Both the position numbers and the translations under genes were made by a program. The notes below the pieces were generated by a model. It saw nothing but the letters and a program-made list of their open reading frames with translations. It ran no database searches and had not been told where the DNA came from. Shown here piece by piece: positions 11,861-22,968 of a DNA stretch of 64,000 nucleotides (its first letter is position 1; every line of letters begins with the position of its first letter). Source of the stretch: Lepidonotus clava (lineage: Eukaryota; Annelida; Polychaeta; Phyllodocida; Polynoidae). The stretch spans positions 48,040,426-48,104,425 of the forward strand of contig OW387146.1 of the NCBI GenBank assembly GCA_936440205.1. The letters are read 5' to 3'.

Positions 11861-12039
11861 ATGTGCAGAAGGCATTTGACAAGCATTTCCTTTCAAATCT
11901 CTCAGCAGAAACAGAAAAGCTACACCTGGCGATTGCAGCGATTATTGTACAGATAAATGGCTCTTAAACAAGCCTAATATTGTGAACATTGCTTGACTAT
12001 AAGTGTTGTAATCGCCATACTCATCTTGTGAGTTGAAGT

Positions 12040-12350
12040 CACAAACGCCGTTGGTAGGGCCGGGCGTTGCTACGCGCGCCTGTTGCTTAGCAACGGCAGC
12101 GCGTAGCAACGAGGATTGTGGGGAAAGTGCGAGTACAGGGAGCTGTAGATCGGTTGTGGGAGCTGTGGGTCAAGTATTGGGAGCTGCAGGTCGAGTATGG
12201 GAGCTGCAGGTCGAGTATGGGAGCTGCAGGTCGAGTATTGGGAGCTGCAGGAAGTGACCTTTGACCCAGGTCGCCATTCCCGTTACTACACTCTCCGTGC
12301 TGATCATCAATCTCCAGGCACAGTTTGGGTTGTTTTCCCGCCCAGGGAGG
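12040..12350. promoter_or_regulatory. Palindrome, short minisatellite and E2F-like box
   Basis: An imperfect palindrome (CGTTGCTACGCGCGCCTG against AGCAACGGCAGCGCGTAG) at 12060-12110, four units of GGTCGAGTATGGGAGCTGCA at 12175-12250, then ATCAATCTCCAGGCA and TTTTCCCGCC at 12333-12342. Confidence 0.55.
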
Positions 12351-12780
12351 TGTAGGAGTCGTGGGTAGGGTGTGGGAGTCGTGGGTAGGGTGTGGGAGTC
12401 GTGGGTAGGGTGTGGAAAGTCGTGGGTAGGGTGTGGGAGTCGTGGGTAGTGTGTGGGGGTCGTGGGTAGTGTGTGGGGGTCGTGGGTAGTGTGTGGGGGT
12501 CGTGGGTAGTGTGTGGGGGTCGTGGGTAGTGTGTGGGGGTCGTGGGTAGTGTGTGGAGGTCGTGGGTAGTATGTGGCAGTCGTGGGTAGGGTGTGGGAGT
12601 CGTGGGTAGGGTGTGGGAGTCGTGGGTATAGGGTGTGGGAGTCGTGGGTAGTGTGTGGGGGCCGTGGGTAGTGTGTGGGAGTCGTGGGTAGTGTGTGGGA
12701 GCCATTGGTAGGGTGTGGGAGTCGTGGGTAGTGTGTGGGAGCCATGGGTAGTGTTTGGGAGCCATGGGTAATGTGTTGAG
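12348..12780 (+). repeat. 20-bp minisatellite, GTGTGGGAGTCGTGGGTAGG
   Basis: More than twenty units. The 281-codon and 173-codon minus-strand frames over it read PHTTHDPHTLPTT repeats and are artefacts. Confidence 0.95.
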
Positions 12781-12872
12781 TAGTGGCAGATCCAGGGGTG
12801 GGGTGGGGGGGGGGGGCAAAAGGGGCAATGTATAAATTACATGGCATTATACTTGAGTGTATTTTCCCGCTC

Positions 12873-12960
12873 GTGGAGCTGTGTGGGGCGTGATGGGGCC
12901 GTGTGGGGCGTGATGGGGCCATGTGGGGCGTGATGGAGCCGTGTGGGGGGTGATGGGGCC
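12873..12960 (+). repeat. 20-bp minisatellite, GTGTGGGGCGTGATGGGGCC
   Basis: About four units. A TTTTCCCGCTC box lies just upstream at about 12860, and a G run with a GCAGATCCAGGGG MITE fragment at 12787-12830. Confidence 0.85.
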
Positions 12961-12964
12961 TATA

Positions 12965-13679
12965 TATAGTTGTTTTATTAAATAAAACAAAAAATATATA
13001 TAAATTACATAGCATTATAGAGGCCGTCCATAAATGATGTCATCCTATTTTTGACCATTTTTGACCCCCCCCTCTCCCCCTTCATCATGCTTTTACTATA
13101 GAAATGTATAGGAGCCTGGACCCCCCCCCCTCCCCTCCAGACGCATGACGTCATTTATGGATGGCCCCATACTTGAGTGTGGTTCTAGCTTGTGCAAGAA
13201 TAATGCTAATCAGAAATTGTTTAATAATGGAACGAATTAACTCAAAATTATCATGGTTTTATTAAATGAGACAAAAAAATATAAATTACATAGCATTATA
13301 CTTGAGTGTGGTTCTAGCTTGTGCAAAAATAATACTGATCAGAATTTGTTTAATAATGGGATTTACTCAAACATATCATGGTTTTATCAAATGAGATCAC
13401 AAAATACATAAATTATATAGCATTATACTTGAGTGTGGTTCTAGCTTGTCGAAAGAATAATGCTAATCAGAATCTGTTTAATAAAGGGATGAATTCACTA
13501 AAACTTATCATGGTTTTATCAAATGAAATAGAAATAATATATGAATTACATAGCATTATACTTGAGTGTGGTTCTAGCTTGTGAAAGAATAATGCCAATG
13601 AGAATTTATTTAATAATGGGGTGAATTTACTCAAACTATTCATAGTTTTATTAAGTGAGACAAGAATATATAGACAACA
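12965..13679 (+). repeat. Tandem ~128-bp array 7 (interrupted by a MITE)
   Basis: Six units start near 13010, 13171 (after the MITE), 13290, 13418, 13550 and 13680. The first is split by the element at 13020-13168. Confidence 0.88.
13020..13168. mobile_element. 149-bp MITE, GGCCGTCCATAAATGA ends
   Basis: Inverted ends (GAGGCCGTCCATAAATGA against TCATTTATGGATGGCCCC) flank a core with two C runs. A 3-bp ATA duplication (13017-13019 and 13169-13171) splits the array motif GCATTATACTTG. The ends and the 3-bp duplication fit a PIF/Harbinger-like MITE; that assignment is inference. Confidence 0.8.
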
Positions 13680-14237
13680 TAGCATTATACTTGAGTGTGG
13701 TTCTAGCTTGTTTAACTCAAGTATAATGCTAATCAGAAAATGTTTAATAATAGCCTTAATCCATTCAAACTAAACATTTTCTTATAAAATGAGACCTCCT
13801 AAAAAAGAATTTCAACATGAGAAAGCGCCCCATCTCAGTATTTTGCTGTAATTCATGGAAAACTATTGGTAACCATGGCAACAAAAAGTAACTTTTGGAC
13901 CTATAGACCCAGTCTTCTAGAAAGAGTCATTTATGAAGTTTTCTTGAGAGCTGTTTTGAATTCCTAAGTGTTCAAACTCAATCTAATTTTAATTCTAAAT
14001 AATGCTCAACATACTATAGAAATTATTATATATTTTGGTGTTCATAAACATGCATTTCAGTTGCATTTTGTATTAAATGTTTGGTAGATGAATTCAAATT
14101 AACCCCAACTCAGTAGAGAGGTCTATAAAGAGTGGTTGTCCTGGCTGTTCTACCTGCAGTGCTCCCTCCCCCTGCTGTTCACTTGAATGATCTGTAGTAG
14201 GGGGAAGGGAGTATAACTCAGAGAACAGCCGGAAATG
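13680..14237 (+). repeat. Conserved module, type I, copy 6
   Basis: Full module with perfect X-box GTAACCATGGCAAC near 13870 and the G-rich foldback. Its tail (14238-14412) contains CTACACCTGGCGATTGCAG and is cut by the retroelement insertion at 14417. Confidence 0.9.
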
Positions 14238-14416
14238 CAGAAGGCATTTGCAAAGTATTTCCTTTCAAATCTCTCAGTAAAGAAAGAAAAGCTACACCTG
14301 GCGATTGCAGGGATTGTTGTAGAGATATATGGCTCTTATATTAGCCTACCTTTGTAAAATTTGCTTCACAGAAAGCAGTACAATGGTCAAAAACATAAAC
14401 TAAGCTCTAGTCGATC

Positions 14417-14844
14417 TGTTACAAAGTAGCACACAACACTGATAGTTCACAGTTGTAGGTTTATTCCAATCAAGCTAGGTCTGTAAACAGGGGTACAGAG
14501 CCTAGCCACCGTAATCCACTGCCCGGAAACAAGTTGGTATGCCGTCTCCTTGCCGTCTCTCTATCTCGCTGACTACCCCGGCCCGTTCTGCCACTGGGGA
14601 GACGTGTCAATGGTTTTGTTACGCTATTGTTTGTCTGCTGACGTCAAAGACTGGGATCGGACCATAGTTTCTTAGAACTTGACGTCAGCAGACCAAACCT
14701 CACGCCATCCCCAGGGTTGCCGACGATCACACCACCCCTTCTACTAGGGATCATGTGTTCAGCCAGTTTCCGGTCAGTGGTACAAACAGTGGCATAGCTC
14801 TCATTAATTACATACTCATAGTAAAAATGACACACTGTGTTACA
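14417..14844 (-). repeat. 3' LTR of the Gypsy element
   Basis: 428 bp. On the minus strand it starts TGTAACACAGTGTG and ends TTTGTAACA (TG...CA). It matches the copy at 24156-24583 at all but one position by eye. On its inner side, minus-strand GGGGGGTGG (14848-14856) is a plausible polypurine tract. Confidence 0.95.
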
Positions 14845-15504
14845 GTGCCACCCCCCAGCAAGATTTTGTCTATCATCCATTAAAGACAAAATCATGCATT
14901 AGATGAATTGCGTATATAAGGTATAACCATACAGGGTAGTACATAAACGTTGTCTCCGAAGGTAAGTATCTGGTTCTTAAAAACCATCAATATCATGAGT
15001 AATCATCATGCAAAACAGTCAAAATACACGTACATAAAGTTCAATCAATTGTTAGATATTCATCTTATTCATTGACTAGGCTCCCAATGACCTAAAGGCA
15101 CTTTAGGCCCACAAATAAATCACGTTTACTTATATGGGCATGCTAAACACAAAACACACAAATGATAGAGTAGCAAATGTAGAGTATATGGAGGAATATG
15201 TTCATTAAGACTAGCATGCACATGGAAAGGTAGATATATATATATACGATTATATGGTTGGATCCAAGATAATGTCTTTCCCTCATTCTCTGTAGAGCCA
15301 TCCTATGGTGGCCAGTAAATATTCTGTAACGATACCTGCAACAACAAATCATTATCCATAAAACAATAAGTCTATGTCACTCATTTTCACTATAACATCA
15401 CTCGTCTTCACGGTGATCTCCATTGTCACTGAAATTTCGAACTGGCCAGTTCTGGTTTAAGTCACATCGCTGTATGCAGTACATTCTTCGAGTACTTCCT
15501 AAGA
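14845..15504 (-). other. Region between env and the 3' LTR of the Gypsy element
   Basis: About 660 bp with the probable polypurine tract at 14848-14856 and AT-rich sequence including a (TA)n stretch at 15233-15246. No open frame of note. Confidence 0.7.
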
Positions 15505-17871
15505 CTACTTATCTCTCCGAGATAGTGACAGTGTAGTCTTAGGCCGAGATTTTGGTCGAGCTGGAGGTCGGCTATCGCTAGCCCCCAGCTTAAAGATTGG
15601 AGCATTAGCAGTTGATAACTCCACACATATACCACTTGACAATGGAGCAGGGGCTTTGAGTTCAAGAGCATGAGCACCTAGGAGTTTCTGAGCACTGGTT
15701 TTATTAGTCTGAGCACTAGGGGGAGAGTTTTCAGCAACAATGTTTTCAGGGTCAGAGTCACTGCTTTGGGTCAAAATAGAGTTCGGGCGACTTCCTTGTT
15801 GATCCTGTTGTCTGCGCACAGTTTTATTTGAGACTTTGTTCATTGAGGATGTTGATGGAGGGTCAGCGGAGGGTGTAGACGATCTACCACTAACACCAAG
15901 AGCACTAATCACCCGCTTCACTAGAGCATGGATCACGGCATTTCTTTTCACACATAATACTATTAATATCACAATCACTATCAGTACAATACCAGCAATT
16001 ATGAAATATGGTAATTTGGAATCTGGAATGTGATAACTTCCACTGTTCTTTGTAGCTTCCAACATGTCAATTAAATCTTCTATTGGTTTTGGTTCCATGG
16101 GGGGTAACTTTTTCAAGTCAATTTCAAGATCTAAATTGTATTTCTGAATGGGTTGCCAAATAGGGAGAGCTGTTAAATTTCGTAAGATTGGCGTGGTAAT
16201 GCGGGTTTCACGTACCACCTTGTATTCCGATTTCCCTTCAAAATATATTGGTAGCTCCAGTTTGTCAGCAAGAGCACGGCATCCAGATTCCAGAGTTATC
16301 ACTTGAAAGGGAGGGGAAACTACAATATGTTCTTCAACTTCTGTTTTTACACAAAGCTTTCTGAGATAAAAGTTTTGATTGGTAGCAACTAACCACTGGC
16401 CTTCTGATATGTATTTTGCGAGAGGCAGTTTTAACTTGTTTGTAACACGAACCTTGCACATATCTTTAATTTTTCTTAAATCTCGCTGATACAAGGACAA
16501 AGTACAATACTGATGGCGGTTGGTCTCGTATACGGCAGATGACATAGCGCAAAAATTGATACCTGTTCTGCCACAGTTAATTTGATCATCCAGAGTTAAT
16601 ATGATATATTCTCGACCGTCTGTACTAATAGCGAAATTTTTAAACTCTAACTCATATTCGGCAGTGACATCGGACTTTCCATAAGGCACTGGTAGACTAA
16701 TAGCCTCTTTAATTTTAAATTTGCGAGCTACATCAAGGAGGGGTATTTCTAGAGTAATAACTAGTTGATCTTCTAGGGCCAGTGTGTCTGTTTGCAAGAT
16801 TGTATAATAGTACCATGGTTTTTCCCTCGGATCACGAGGTAACATTAAACGATTTGGTATTTCAACCTCAATAGATTTTAATATCTTTACAAGTTCAGGG
16901 GCCGGTAGTAGATTGGGTGACAATTTCTGTGAGGATAGCTTAGATAGCTTCGAATGGAGGTCAGCAATTAGAGCGGTTTCAGCAGTAACAAGATCTCTTA
17001 CTGAGTTTAGATTGGCTTGGTTTTGGGCATGGGATATGACAAATCTTTGAAGTGGTTCCACACGATTTGCAAGAGCGGTAAAGCTTTTGCTCCAGGTGCG
17101 CACCATTTTACCCATATCATCAATTATCCTATTTATGGTGTGACGATTCTCACTCACCTCCATTCGAGTAACATTAATGAGAGACAGACTTTCTTTCAGA
17201 ACATGCCTTATTACTTGTTGATTTTCTCTTAACTGGTTAACCTCACCCTTTAATTTTTGGGTTTCAAAATATGCCATACCACTAAAAATTCCTGCGGCCA
17301 AATTTAAAAATCTTTTAGGTCTAATATTTTGTCTATTTTCCCTTCTTGAATCTTCTAGTTCACTGTGTCCGACTTGTTTTAGTTCCCTAAAGTCAATCAA
17401 ATTTTTAGCATGCATCTCAGACAGAGCTTCTAGTTCCCGTGATTGGCTTCTCATTATGTTGTCATAGTGACGAATCTTTGTGGCTTCTTGTGGACTTAAG
17501 GAGACCTTAGAGGCTTGAAAAACTTGTGATCTGAATAAGGGGTCGCTATGTAACCGAAAGAAATAGGTTTCTGCTTCTTGACTGACATTCCTGGCTTCTG
17601 CAATTATTTTTCCTGTATATTCAACATAACTGTCATAGAGCTTGAAGTCGATGACCAGACCCACTAACCAGCGCGATCTGGTCATGTAAATTTCATTTTT
17701 GGACTGGAAGAACACATGCTCGATGCCCTCGGTAGGAGTCTGGGATCTCGCGGCGGCAGCAAAAAGTGCCAGACACCTAAAAATTAAAAGAGACAAATTT
17801 TGACTCTTCTCTTCCCTATAACATGGATGCCAAAAGATTAAGTAGTTCTTTAACTTTACCTTGCCCATCAC
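15505..17871 (-). CDS. env: Gypsy Env, F-like fusion glycoprotein
   Basis: A 788-codon frame overlapping the last 56 bases of pol. A hydrophobic stretch at about residues 26-41 looks like a signal peptide. A furin-type site RPKR at 184-187 precedes a hydrophobic, Gly-containing fusion peptide (FLNLAAGIFSG). A transmembrane segment (PYFIIAGIVLIVIVILIVL) lies near 655-680, followed by a Ser/Pro-rich cytoplasmic tail of about 110 residues. This is the order of baculovirus F and errantivirus Env proteins, which are membrane fusogens. A splice-acceptor-like TTTTTAG at about 17777 (minus strand) falls at the signal peptide, consistent with the subgenomic spliced env mRNA known for this group. The family is inferred from layout, not from a search. 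Confidence 0.88.
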   Translation of the reverse strand: MMGKVKLKNYLIFWHPCYREEKSQNLSLLIFRCLALFAAAARSQTPTEGIEHVFFQSKNEIYMTRSRWLVGLVIDFKLYDSYVEYTGKIIAEARNVSQEAETYFFRLHSDPLFRSQVFQASKVSLSPQEATKIRHYDNIMRSQSRELEALSEMHAKNLIDFRELKQVGHSELEDSRRENRQNIRPKRFLNLAAGIFSGMAYFETQKLKGEVNQLRENQQVIRHVLKESLSLINVTRMEVSENRHTINRIIDDMGKMVRTWSKSFTALANRVEPLQRFVISHAQNQANLNSVRDLVTAETALIADLHSKLSKLSSQKLSPNLLPAPELVKILKSIEVEIPNRLMLPRDPREKPWYYYTILQTDTLALEDQLVITLEIPLLDVARKFKIKEAISLPVPYGKSDVTAEYELEFKNFAISTDGREYIILTLDDQINCGRTGINFCAMSSAVYETNRHQYCTLSLYQRDLRKIKDMCKVRVTNKLKLPLAKYISEGQWLVATNQNFYLRKLCVKTEVEEHIVVSPPFQVITLESGCRALADKLELPIYFEGKSEYKVVRETRITTPILRNLTALPIWQPIQKYNLDLEIDLKKLPPMEPKPIEDLIDMLEATKNSGSYHIPDSKLPYFIIAGIVLIVIVILIVLCVKRNAVIHALVKRVISALGVSGRSSTPSADPPSTSSMNKVSNKTVRRQQDQQGSRPNSILTQSSDSDPENIVAENSPPSAQTNKTSAQKLLGAHALELKAPAPLSSGICVELSTANAPIFKLGASDSRPPARPKSRPKTTLSLSRRDK

Positions 17872-20800
17872 CTCCCTGTGATCCCTCTACTTTTGATAAT
17901 ATGCCCTTGGCGTCTAATTTCCCTGATGTTTTTCTGTTTGACTCTGGTTTACTTACTTTCTTGTTCCTAAGATTATATATTCTAGTTCTTTTTGCTGCAG
18001 ATGTCTCGGTTGAGCTATCACTGGCCCGGTCTCTTTTATTTAAGGTAAGGCCGGTTGACAACTCAGACTCTGAGTCTGTACTTTCCATTTCTAGGTTTTC
18101 TGTTCTATTTTGAGGTTGCTCTACCTGATGTTGTGTCTCAGGAATACCTAGCCCTAATTCTATGGTAGGCCCTACTTCACCTGTAACTACTTCGAGTTCT
18201 ATTGGCTCAGCAGGAGGTGCAGTGTTAGCCCTCAGACGTTCCTGTACTCTAGCGAGAGGAAGATTGTCTTCTGTGTCAAAAGACTCATCTGAAGATAACA
18301 TAGTGGCTGCACTACTAGCATTTGGCAACGGCGCTGCAAGTTGCGCCTGGCGCAGTGGGCGTTCGCCATCGGGGGGAGCAGGGATCTCCCACTCCAAATT
18401 CGCTTTTCTCAAGTGGACTACGTGCACTTTTCTTTGCGTACCGGTAACAACATTTTTCACCAGGAAATTAACTGGTGATAACTTTTCAACAACCCTGTAA
18501 TAGGGCTGCCAACGTGGATCTAGTTTGCTAGTTCTTTTATGGTTAAAAAGGTATACAGGGTCACCTACCTTTAGGTCAGCGTCCTTAGCCTTTCTGTTAT
18601 GGTTTCTCTCCATCCGTCTTCTCGCTTTCTGGTGATGATGATGCACTGCTATCATAGCCTGGTGGTGTCTCTGTAGTATGTTCTCGTGATTCTCTTCACC
18701 CAAATAACGTCTCCGGGGTCTTAGGAGGGTATCCAAGGGTAGAAGAGGATCACGTCCTGTCATGAGGTAGAATGGGGAGTGTTTGGTGGTCTCATGTTCA
18801 CAGGTTCTGAGTGCCATGAGGGCTGAGGGAACCATAAGGTCCCAGGCTCGTGGGTCACTCAATTGTTTTGAAACAATGTCTCCCCAGACTCGATGTAGTC
18901 TTTCTAGCTTCCCGTTTGATTGGGGGTGGTATGGGCTAGTTCTAATTCTATATATCTTCATGACCTCACATATCTTGGTAACAACCTCATTTATGAATTC
19001 AGTCCCGTTGTCAGACAGCAAGATTTGTGGACACCCATGTCGAGGTATTATTTCTTCCAACAGCACTCGGGCAACTGTTTGTGCTGATTTGTCTGGCACT
19101 GGATAGAACTCGGGCCAACCCGAGTACATATCGACGAAGGTAATCAGATAGCGGTTACCTTGATGGGACACAGGATAAGGACCACAAGTATCTATAGCCC
19201 ACTTTTGGAGAGGGACATTGACCTCATCCATATGTTGTAATGGGGCTGTTTGTTGTTTGAGGTTTCGGGTGTTGCATTGAACACAGTTACTTACATGGTG
19301 TACCACGTCACGGTATATCCCCTTCCAGTGATACTGGTGACGGACCCGATCGTAGGTCTTATCGACACCCATATGCCCCATCTCGTCATGACAGGCTTTC
19401 AAAACTATACTCTTTAGGTGTCGTGGAACAACTAGCTTCAACCCGGCTATGGGTTCTTCAGCGATGTAGTACAGTATATTGTTTATCAGCGTGTAACGAA
19501 TATCCCCAGTCAATTTTTTTAGGGTGCGATCTTTTCTTTGTTCAACCACCATGTCTAGGGGTTCATGATCAGCAGACAATACAGGTAGACTGTTGTCGTC
19601 TGTTTCTTCGTCACCATCAACACCAGTTTCGACCGGGAGTTTCCTAACAGGCACCCTGTCAGTATTGATGACGTTCATTTGTTTACCCTTTTGTCCCGGC
19701 ATCCGGCTCAGAAGATCGGCTTGTACATTTTTAGGGCCAGTGATGTACTCAATTGTGCAATTGTACTCAGACAATTCCATAGCCCACTTCTGTACTTTCA
19801 CATTTTTAATCTCTGACCGGAATAAAAACTCAAGTGGCTTATGATCAGTTCGGACAATGAATTTCGTTCCATAAAAATATGGCCGGAACTTCCTGATGGC
19901 AAAGATCATTGCGTAGGCCTCACGTTCAATGATTGGCCACCGGCTTTGAGTGGAATTGAGGGCATGCGACACATAATGAATTGCGTGTGGACCATCTTCA
20001 TCCTCTTGGAGCAAGACAGCTCCAAGGGCAATTTCTGAAGCATCAGTATAAACTACAAAAGGTTTTGTCATATCTGGAAATCCAAGGACAGGGCGTACAG
20101 TCAATGCCTCTTTCAGGGTTTCAAAGGCCTTTTGACAATCAGAATTCCAATGGAATTCAACATTTTTCTTTGTCAACCGGCTCAGAGGTCTAGCGATGGC
20201 AGAAAACCCTGGAATATACCTTCTGTAAAATGATGTCATCCCAATATACGACCTCACTTCCTTGACAGAAGTAGGTGGTGACATCTTTTGTATTACTGAG
20301 ATTTTGTCATTGCATGGAGTGATTCCATTTGGTGTCACTACATGACCCAGATATTCAATCTCATCTCTGAAAAAGCCACACTTTTTCCTTTTCAATTTCA
20401 AGTTAGCCCACCGTAGTCTGTTGAACACCGCTTGCAGGTGAACCAGGTGTTCTTCTGGAGTTTTGGACCAAATGATTATGTCATCCAAATAGGCAGTAGC
20501 AAAAGGTAGTCCCTCCAATACTTTAGACATTAATTCACTAAATATGGCAGGTGCATTTACCAAGCCAAAAGGCATTACGTTATACTCAAAAACACCCTTG
20601 TGGCATACAAATGCTGTCTTCGGTCTGTCTTCAGGGGCTACTGGGACCTGGTTATAGCCACTCCGAAGATCCAGGGTACTGAAACACTTAGAACCCCCAA
20701 GAAGTGCCAGTATGTCATCTATGTGTGGGAGGGGATAGTTATATTGGGCTGTATGTGCATTTAACTGCCGATAGTCTATGCAAAGGCGCTGAGTGCCATC

Positions 20801-21691
20801 TTTTTTTCCTACTACCACAACAGGGGCAGTCCAGGGGCTTCGGCTTTGTTGAATAACACCAGCTTCCAACATTTCCTGTACTTTGTCTTCTATAAACGCT
20901 TTACGGTTTAACGGAGCACGATAGGCTTTTAATGAAATAGGTGGGTGATCCCCAACATCTATGGTCATTTCTGTCAGGTGTGTACGGCCTAACTCAAGGT
21001 CATTTTCGGCAAATAAGTCTTTGTTCTGGTCCAACAACTCATCCAAGGTCCCTGGTGTCCTTTGTCCATCTGTGACATCAATATTACTTATATGACTTAC
21101 CTGTTTCTTCTGGTCTGCTTCAGTTACGTGAAGTTTGGCTTCATCATCCACCCGTTCTAACTTACCTATTACATTTCCTTTCTTGAATGAATAAGTACGG
21201 CCTGTGCTGTTCACTAATGCTATGCCAAAATTTCTTCCTTTTTCTATGTAGTTTAGGGAATTTGCGAGAATCAGTCCGGGCTCATCCTTTAGGATTCCTG
21301 ACTCGGCAGGCATGCATACATAATTTCCGTTCTGGTGGTGTGTATATCGTGCTCTCCTTGCCTTTATAAAAGCTGCACTCTGTGGGGCAATACACACATC
21401 CTCCACAAGCCTGACCAGAGAGGCCATTTCCTCGTCATTTTGGAGGGGTATTAAACATTCACCTACCTGTACGGTTGATTGTTCACCATTTATTATAAAT
21501 CCTTCTTCTTTGATGGTGTCCCATCCAATGATCAAAGAGTGACCAATGTCGGGGGAAACTTGGAAAGTTCTAGATAACACGTAAGTCCCGATGTTTAAAG
21601 TAAGATCTACCTCACCTACCTGTTCGAGGGGCGTTTGGTCAGCTGTCACGAGTTGAATCTGGCTCTCTCTGATGGTACCTACCTGATCCAT
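17816..21691 (-). CDS. pol: Gypsy Pol polyprotein (PR-RT-RH-IN)
   Basis: 1,291 codons from the first ATG. The same frame is open further upstream through the aspartic protease motif (ALIDTGAEVSV; the DTGA codons are at 21737-21748) towards the end of gag. It lies in the -1 frame relative to gag, so a Gag-Pol frameshift of the kind usual in the family is likely. Reverse transcriptase shows FSTLDLRSGY and the catalytic YLDD. RNase H shows VVYTDASEIALG. Integrase has an HHCC zinc finger (CHDEMGHMGVDKTYDRVR through CVQC) and the DDE core (AIDTCGPYPVS, LLSDNGTEF, HPQSNGKLER). A GPY/F-like segment (WQPYYRV) follows; no chromodomain is seen. A long polar C-terminal tail precedes the env overlap. Confidence 0.95.
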   Translation of the reverse strand: MDQVGTIRESQIQLVTADQTPLEQVGEVDLTLNIGTYVLSRTFQVSPDIGHSLIIGWDTIKEEGFIINGEQSTVQVGECLIPLQNDEEMASLVRLVEDVCIAPQSAAFIKARRARYTHHQNGNYVCMPAESGILKDEPGLILANSLNYIEKGRNFGIALVNSTGRTYSFKKGNVIGKLERVDDEAKLHVTEADQKKQVSHISNIDVTDGQRTPGTLDELLDQNKDLFAENDLELGRTHLTEMTIDVGDHPPISLKAYRAPLNRKAFIEDKVQEMLEAGVIQQSRSPWTAPVVVVGKKDGTQRLCIDYRQLNAHTAQYNYPLPHIDDILALLGGSKCFSTLDLRSGYNQVPVAPEDRPKTAFVCHKGVFEYNVMPFGLVNAPAIFSELMSKVLEGLPFATAYLDDIIIWSKTPEEHLVHLQAVFNRLRWANLKLKRKKCGFFRDEIEYLGHVVTPNGITPCNDKISVIQKMSPPTSVKEVRSYIGMTSFYRRYIPGFSAIARPLSRLTKKNVEFHWNSDCQKAFETLKEALTVRPVLGFPDMTKPFVVYTDASEIALGAVLLQEDEDGPHAIHYVSHALNSTQSRWPIIEREAYAMIFAIRKFRPYFYGTKFIVRTDHKPLEFLFRSEIKNVKVQKWAMELSEYNCTIEYITGPKNVQADLLSRMPGQKGKQMNVINTDRVPVRKLPVETGVDGDEETDDNSLPVLSADHEPLDMVVEQRKDRTLKKLTGDIRYTLINNILYYIAEEPIAGLKLVVPRHLKSIVLKACHDEMGHMGVDKTYDRVRHQYHWKGIYRDVVHHVSNCVQCNTRNLKQQTAPLQHMDEVNVPLQKWAIDTCGPYPVSHQGNRYLITFVDMYSGWPEFYPVPDKSAQTVARVLLEEIIPRHGCPQILLSDNGTEFINEVVTKICEVMKIYRIRTSPYHPQSNGKLERLHRVWGDIVSKQLSDPRAWDLMVPSALMALRTCEHETTKHSPFYLMTGRDPLLPLDTLLRPRRRYLGEENHENILQRHHQAMIAVHHHHQKARRRMERNHNRKAKDADLKVGDPVYLFNHKRTSKLDPRWQPYYRVVEKLSPVNFLVKNVVTGTQRKVHVVHLRKANLEWEIPAPPDGERPLRQAQLAAPLPNASSAATMLSSDESFDTEDNLPLARVQERLRANTAPPAEPIELEVVTGEVGPTIELGLGIPETQHQVEQPQNRTENLEMESTDSESELSTGLTLNKRDRASDSSTETSAAKRTRIYNLRNKKVSKPESNRKTSGKLDAKGILSKVEGSQGGDGQGKVKELLNLLASML

Positions 21692-21957
21692 CCTTTTGAT
21701 CTTATGATACAGTGCTAAAGAAATGACAGATACTTCTGCACCTGTATCTATGAGGGCCCGTGCTCGAGTGTTTCCGATCTTAATTTGTATTGATGGTTTA
21801 CTGACATCAAAATAACTTACGGTTGCTACGGCCTTAATAGCAAGTTTTTGTGGGTCGAAAAGATCTTGTCTCTGTTCTTTGCCTAATTGCGTGTTATTGG
21901 ATGTCTTTTCCCTCTGACATTTGTTTGTGGGTGGATTTTGAAGATGGGCCCGTCCCT

Positions 21958-22968
21958 CTACCAGCCGGATTGGGGCGGACCCTGTGGCCCATTTCCCTGA
22001 TTTGGGCTTGAAGGTTTTCGGATCCAGCAGTCCCTCTTGTAATGTCCGGTTCTGCCACAGTTATAGCAGGCCCCTCTCATTGTCGCGACCCGGTTGGGTC
22101 TTTTTCGGCATTGCATCGCTTTGTGGCCTACGTTGCCACACTGGTAACATGTCCCTTGGAACTTACCTTGCCCCGAGGGCTGGGGTACATGCGCTGTCTC
22201 TCCCGGGGTAGAGATTTCGGCTATCTCCATAGGCTCTTCTTGACGGGAGCGGGGCTGCGTGTTATCGTATCCACGATTGCGTAGGTCAAATTTGCGTGTG
22301 AGTCTTGTCTCCTGCACTGCAAGAGCTACTGCTGCAGTAAAAGTAGGAGGCCCTGTCCGCATAATTTTTCTGGCGACATAAGTTTCGCGCAGCCCGTCGA
22401 CATAGATATCAATAAGTTGTTGCGCAATGAGGGGTTGTTCAAGATCGTTACCCGGAAATGCGTCAGTCGCGACGTCCAAAATGCGTTCAGCGTACCCGGT
22501 AACACTTTCGTGTGCCCCTTGTTTCGCACGACGCAGTTGTCTCATCGCGTGACTCGCATCAATATGGTCGCTGAAACGCTCAGTAAGTTCGGCTTTTAGG
22601 TCTTGCCACGTAGCGTTTGGGTGGTCGGTTCGGTAGCGGAAAATGAAGTCCGCTACCACTCCTGTGGCAGACCTTGCCGCAATATTTAATTTTGAGGCAT
22701 CGTCACCTCCCACCGCCTGTATGTGTCTCTCGACATCTTTGATCCAAACCTTATACTTCTTCGTCTCGCCATTGAAACGTTCGATCGTGGTCAACACCTG
22801 AGTATTAACCATATTGCCCACCAGGCGACGTAACTCTTCAACAACCTGCCCATCTTGAGCAGGTTGGGCAGCAGCAGCATTGTGTGCTGCTTCTAATTGC
22901 AAAATGCGTTGTTGTGCAGCCAACAATTGTTCTTGGAACTGACCTAATTGTGCAAGTAAATCTTCCAT
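21958..22968 (-). CDS. gag: Gypsy Gag (capsid and nucleocapsid precursor)
   Basis: 336 codons. An N-terminal coiled-coil-like segment (LAQLGQFQEQLLAAQQRILQ) precedes a retrotransposon Gag domain containing TWQDLKAELTERFSD and YAERILDVATDAFPG at about residues 60-230. Two CCHC zinc knuckles (CYQCGNVGHKAMQC at 274-287, CYNCGRTGHYKRDC at 301-314) end the protein. Gag forms the particle shell and packages RNA. It is the first gene after the leader; pol follows in a different frame, as expected for this family. Confidence 0.94.
   Translation of the reverse strand: MEDLLAQLGQFQEQLLAAQQRILQLEAAHNAAAAQPAQDGQVVEELRRLVGNMVNTQVLTTIERFNGETKKYKVWIKDVERHIQAVGGDDASKLNIAARSATGVVADFIFRYRTDHPNATWQDLKAELTERFSDHIDASHAMRQLRRAKQGAHESVTGYAERILDVATDAFPGNDLEQPLIAQQLIDIYVDGLRETYVARKIMRTGPPTFTAAVALAVQETRLTRKFDLRNRGYDNTQPRSRQEEPMEIAEISTPGETAHVPQPSGQGKFQGTCYQCGNVGHKAMQCRKRPNRVATMRGACYNCGRTGHYKRDCWIRKPSSPNQGNGPQGPPQSGW

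Noticed and set aside
12170-13015. Long minus-strand open frames rich in THYPRPPHTTH (also 8438-8932 and 1407-1734)
   Set aside because: They are translations of 20-bp minisatellites, where a period not divisible by three combined with a lack of stop codons keeps frames open. There is no start context, domain or conserved neighbour.
1-14400. CRISPR-like alternation of repeats and spacers in the ~128-bp arrays
   Set aside because: The units are contiguous and diverged throughout with no unique spacers of constant length, and the DNA is eukaryotic.
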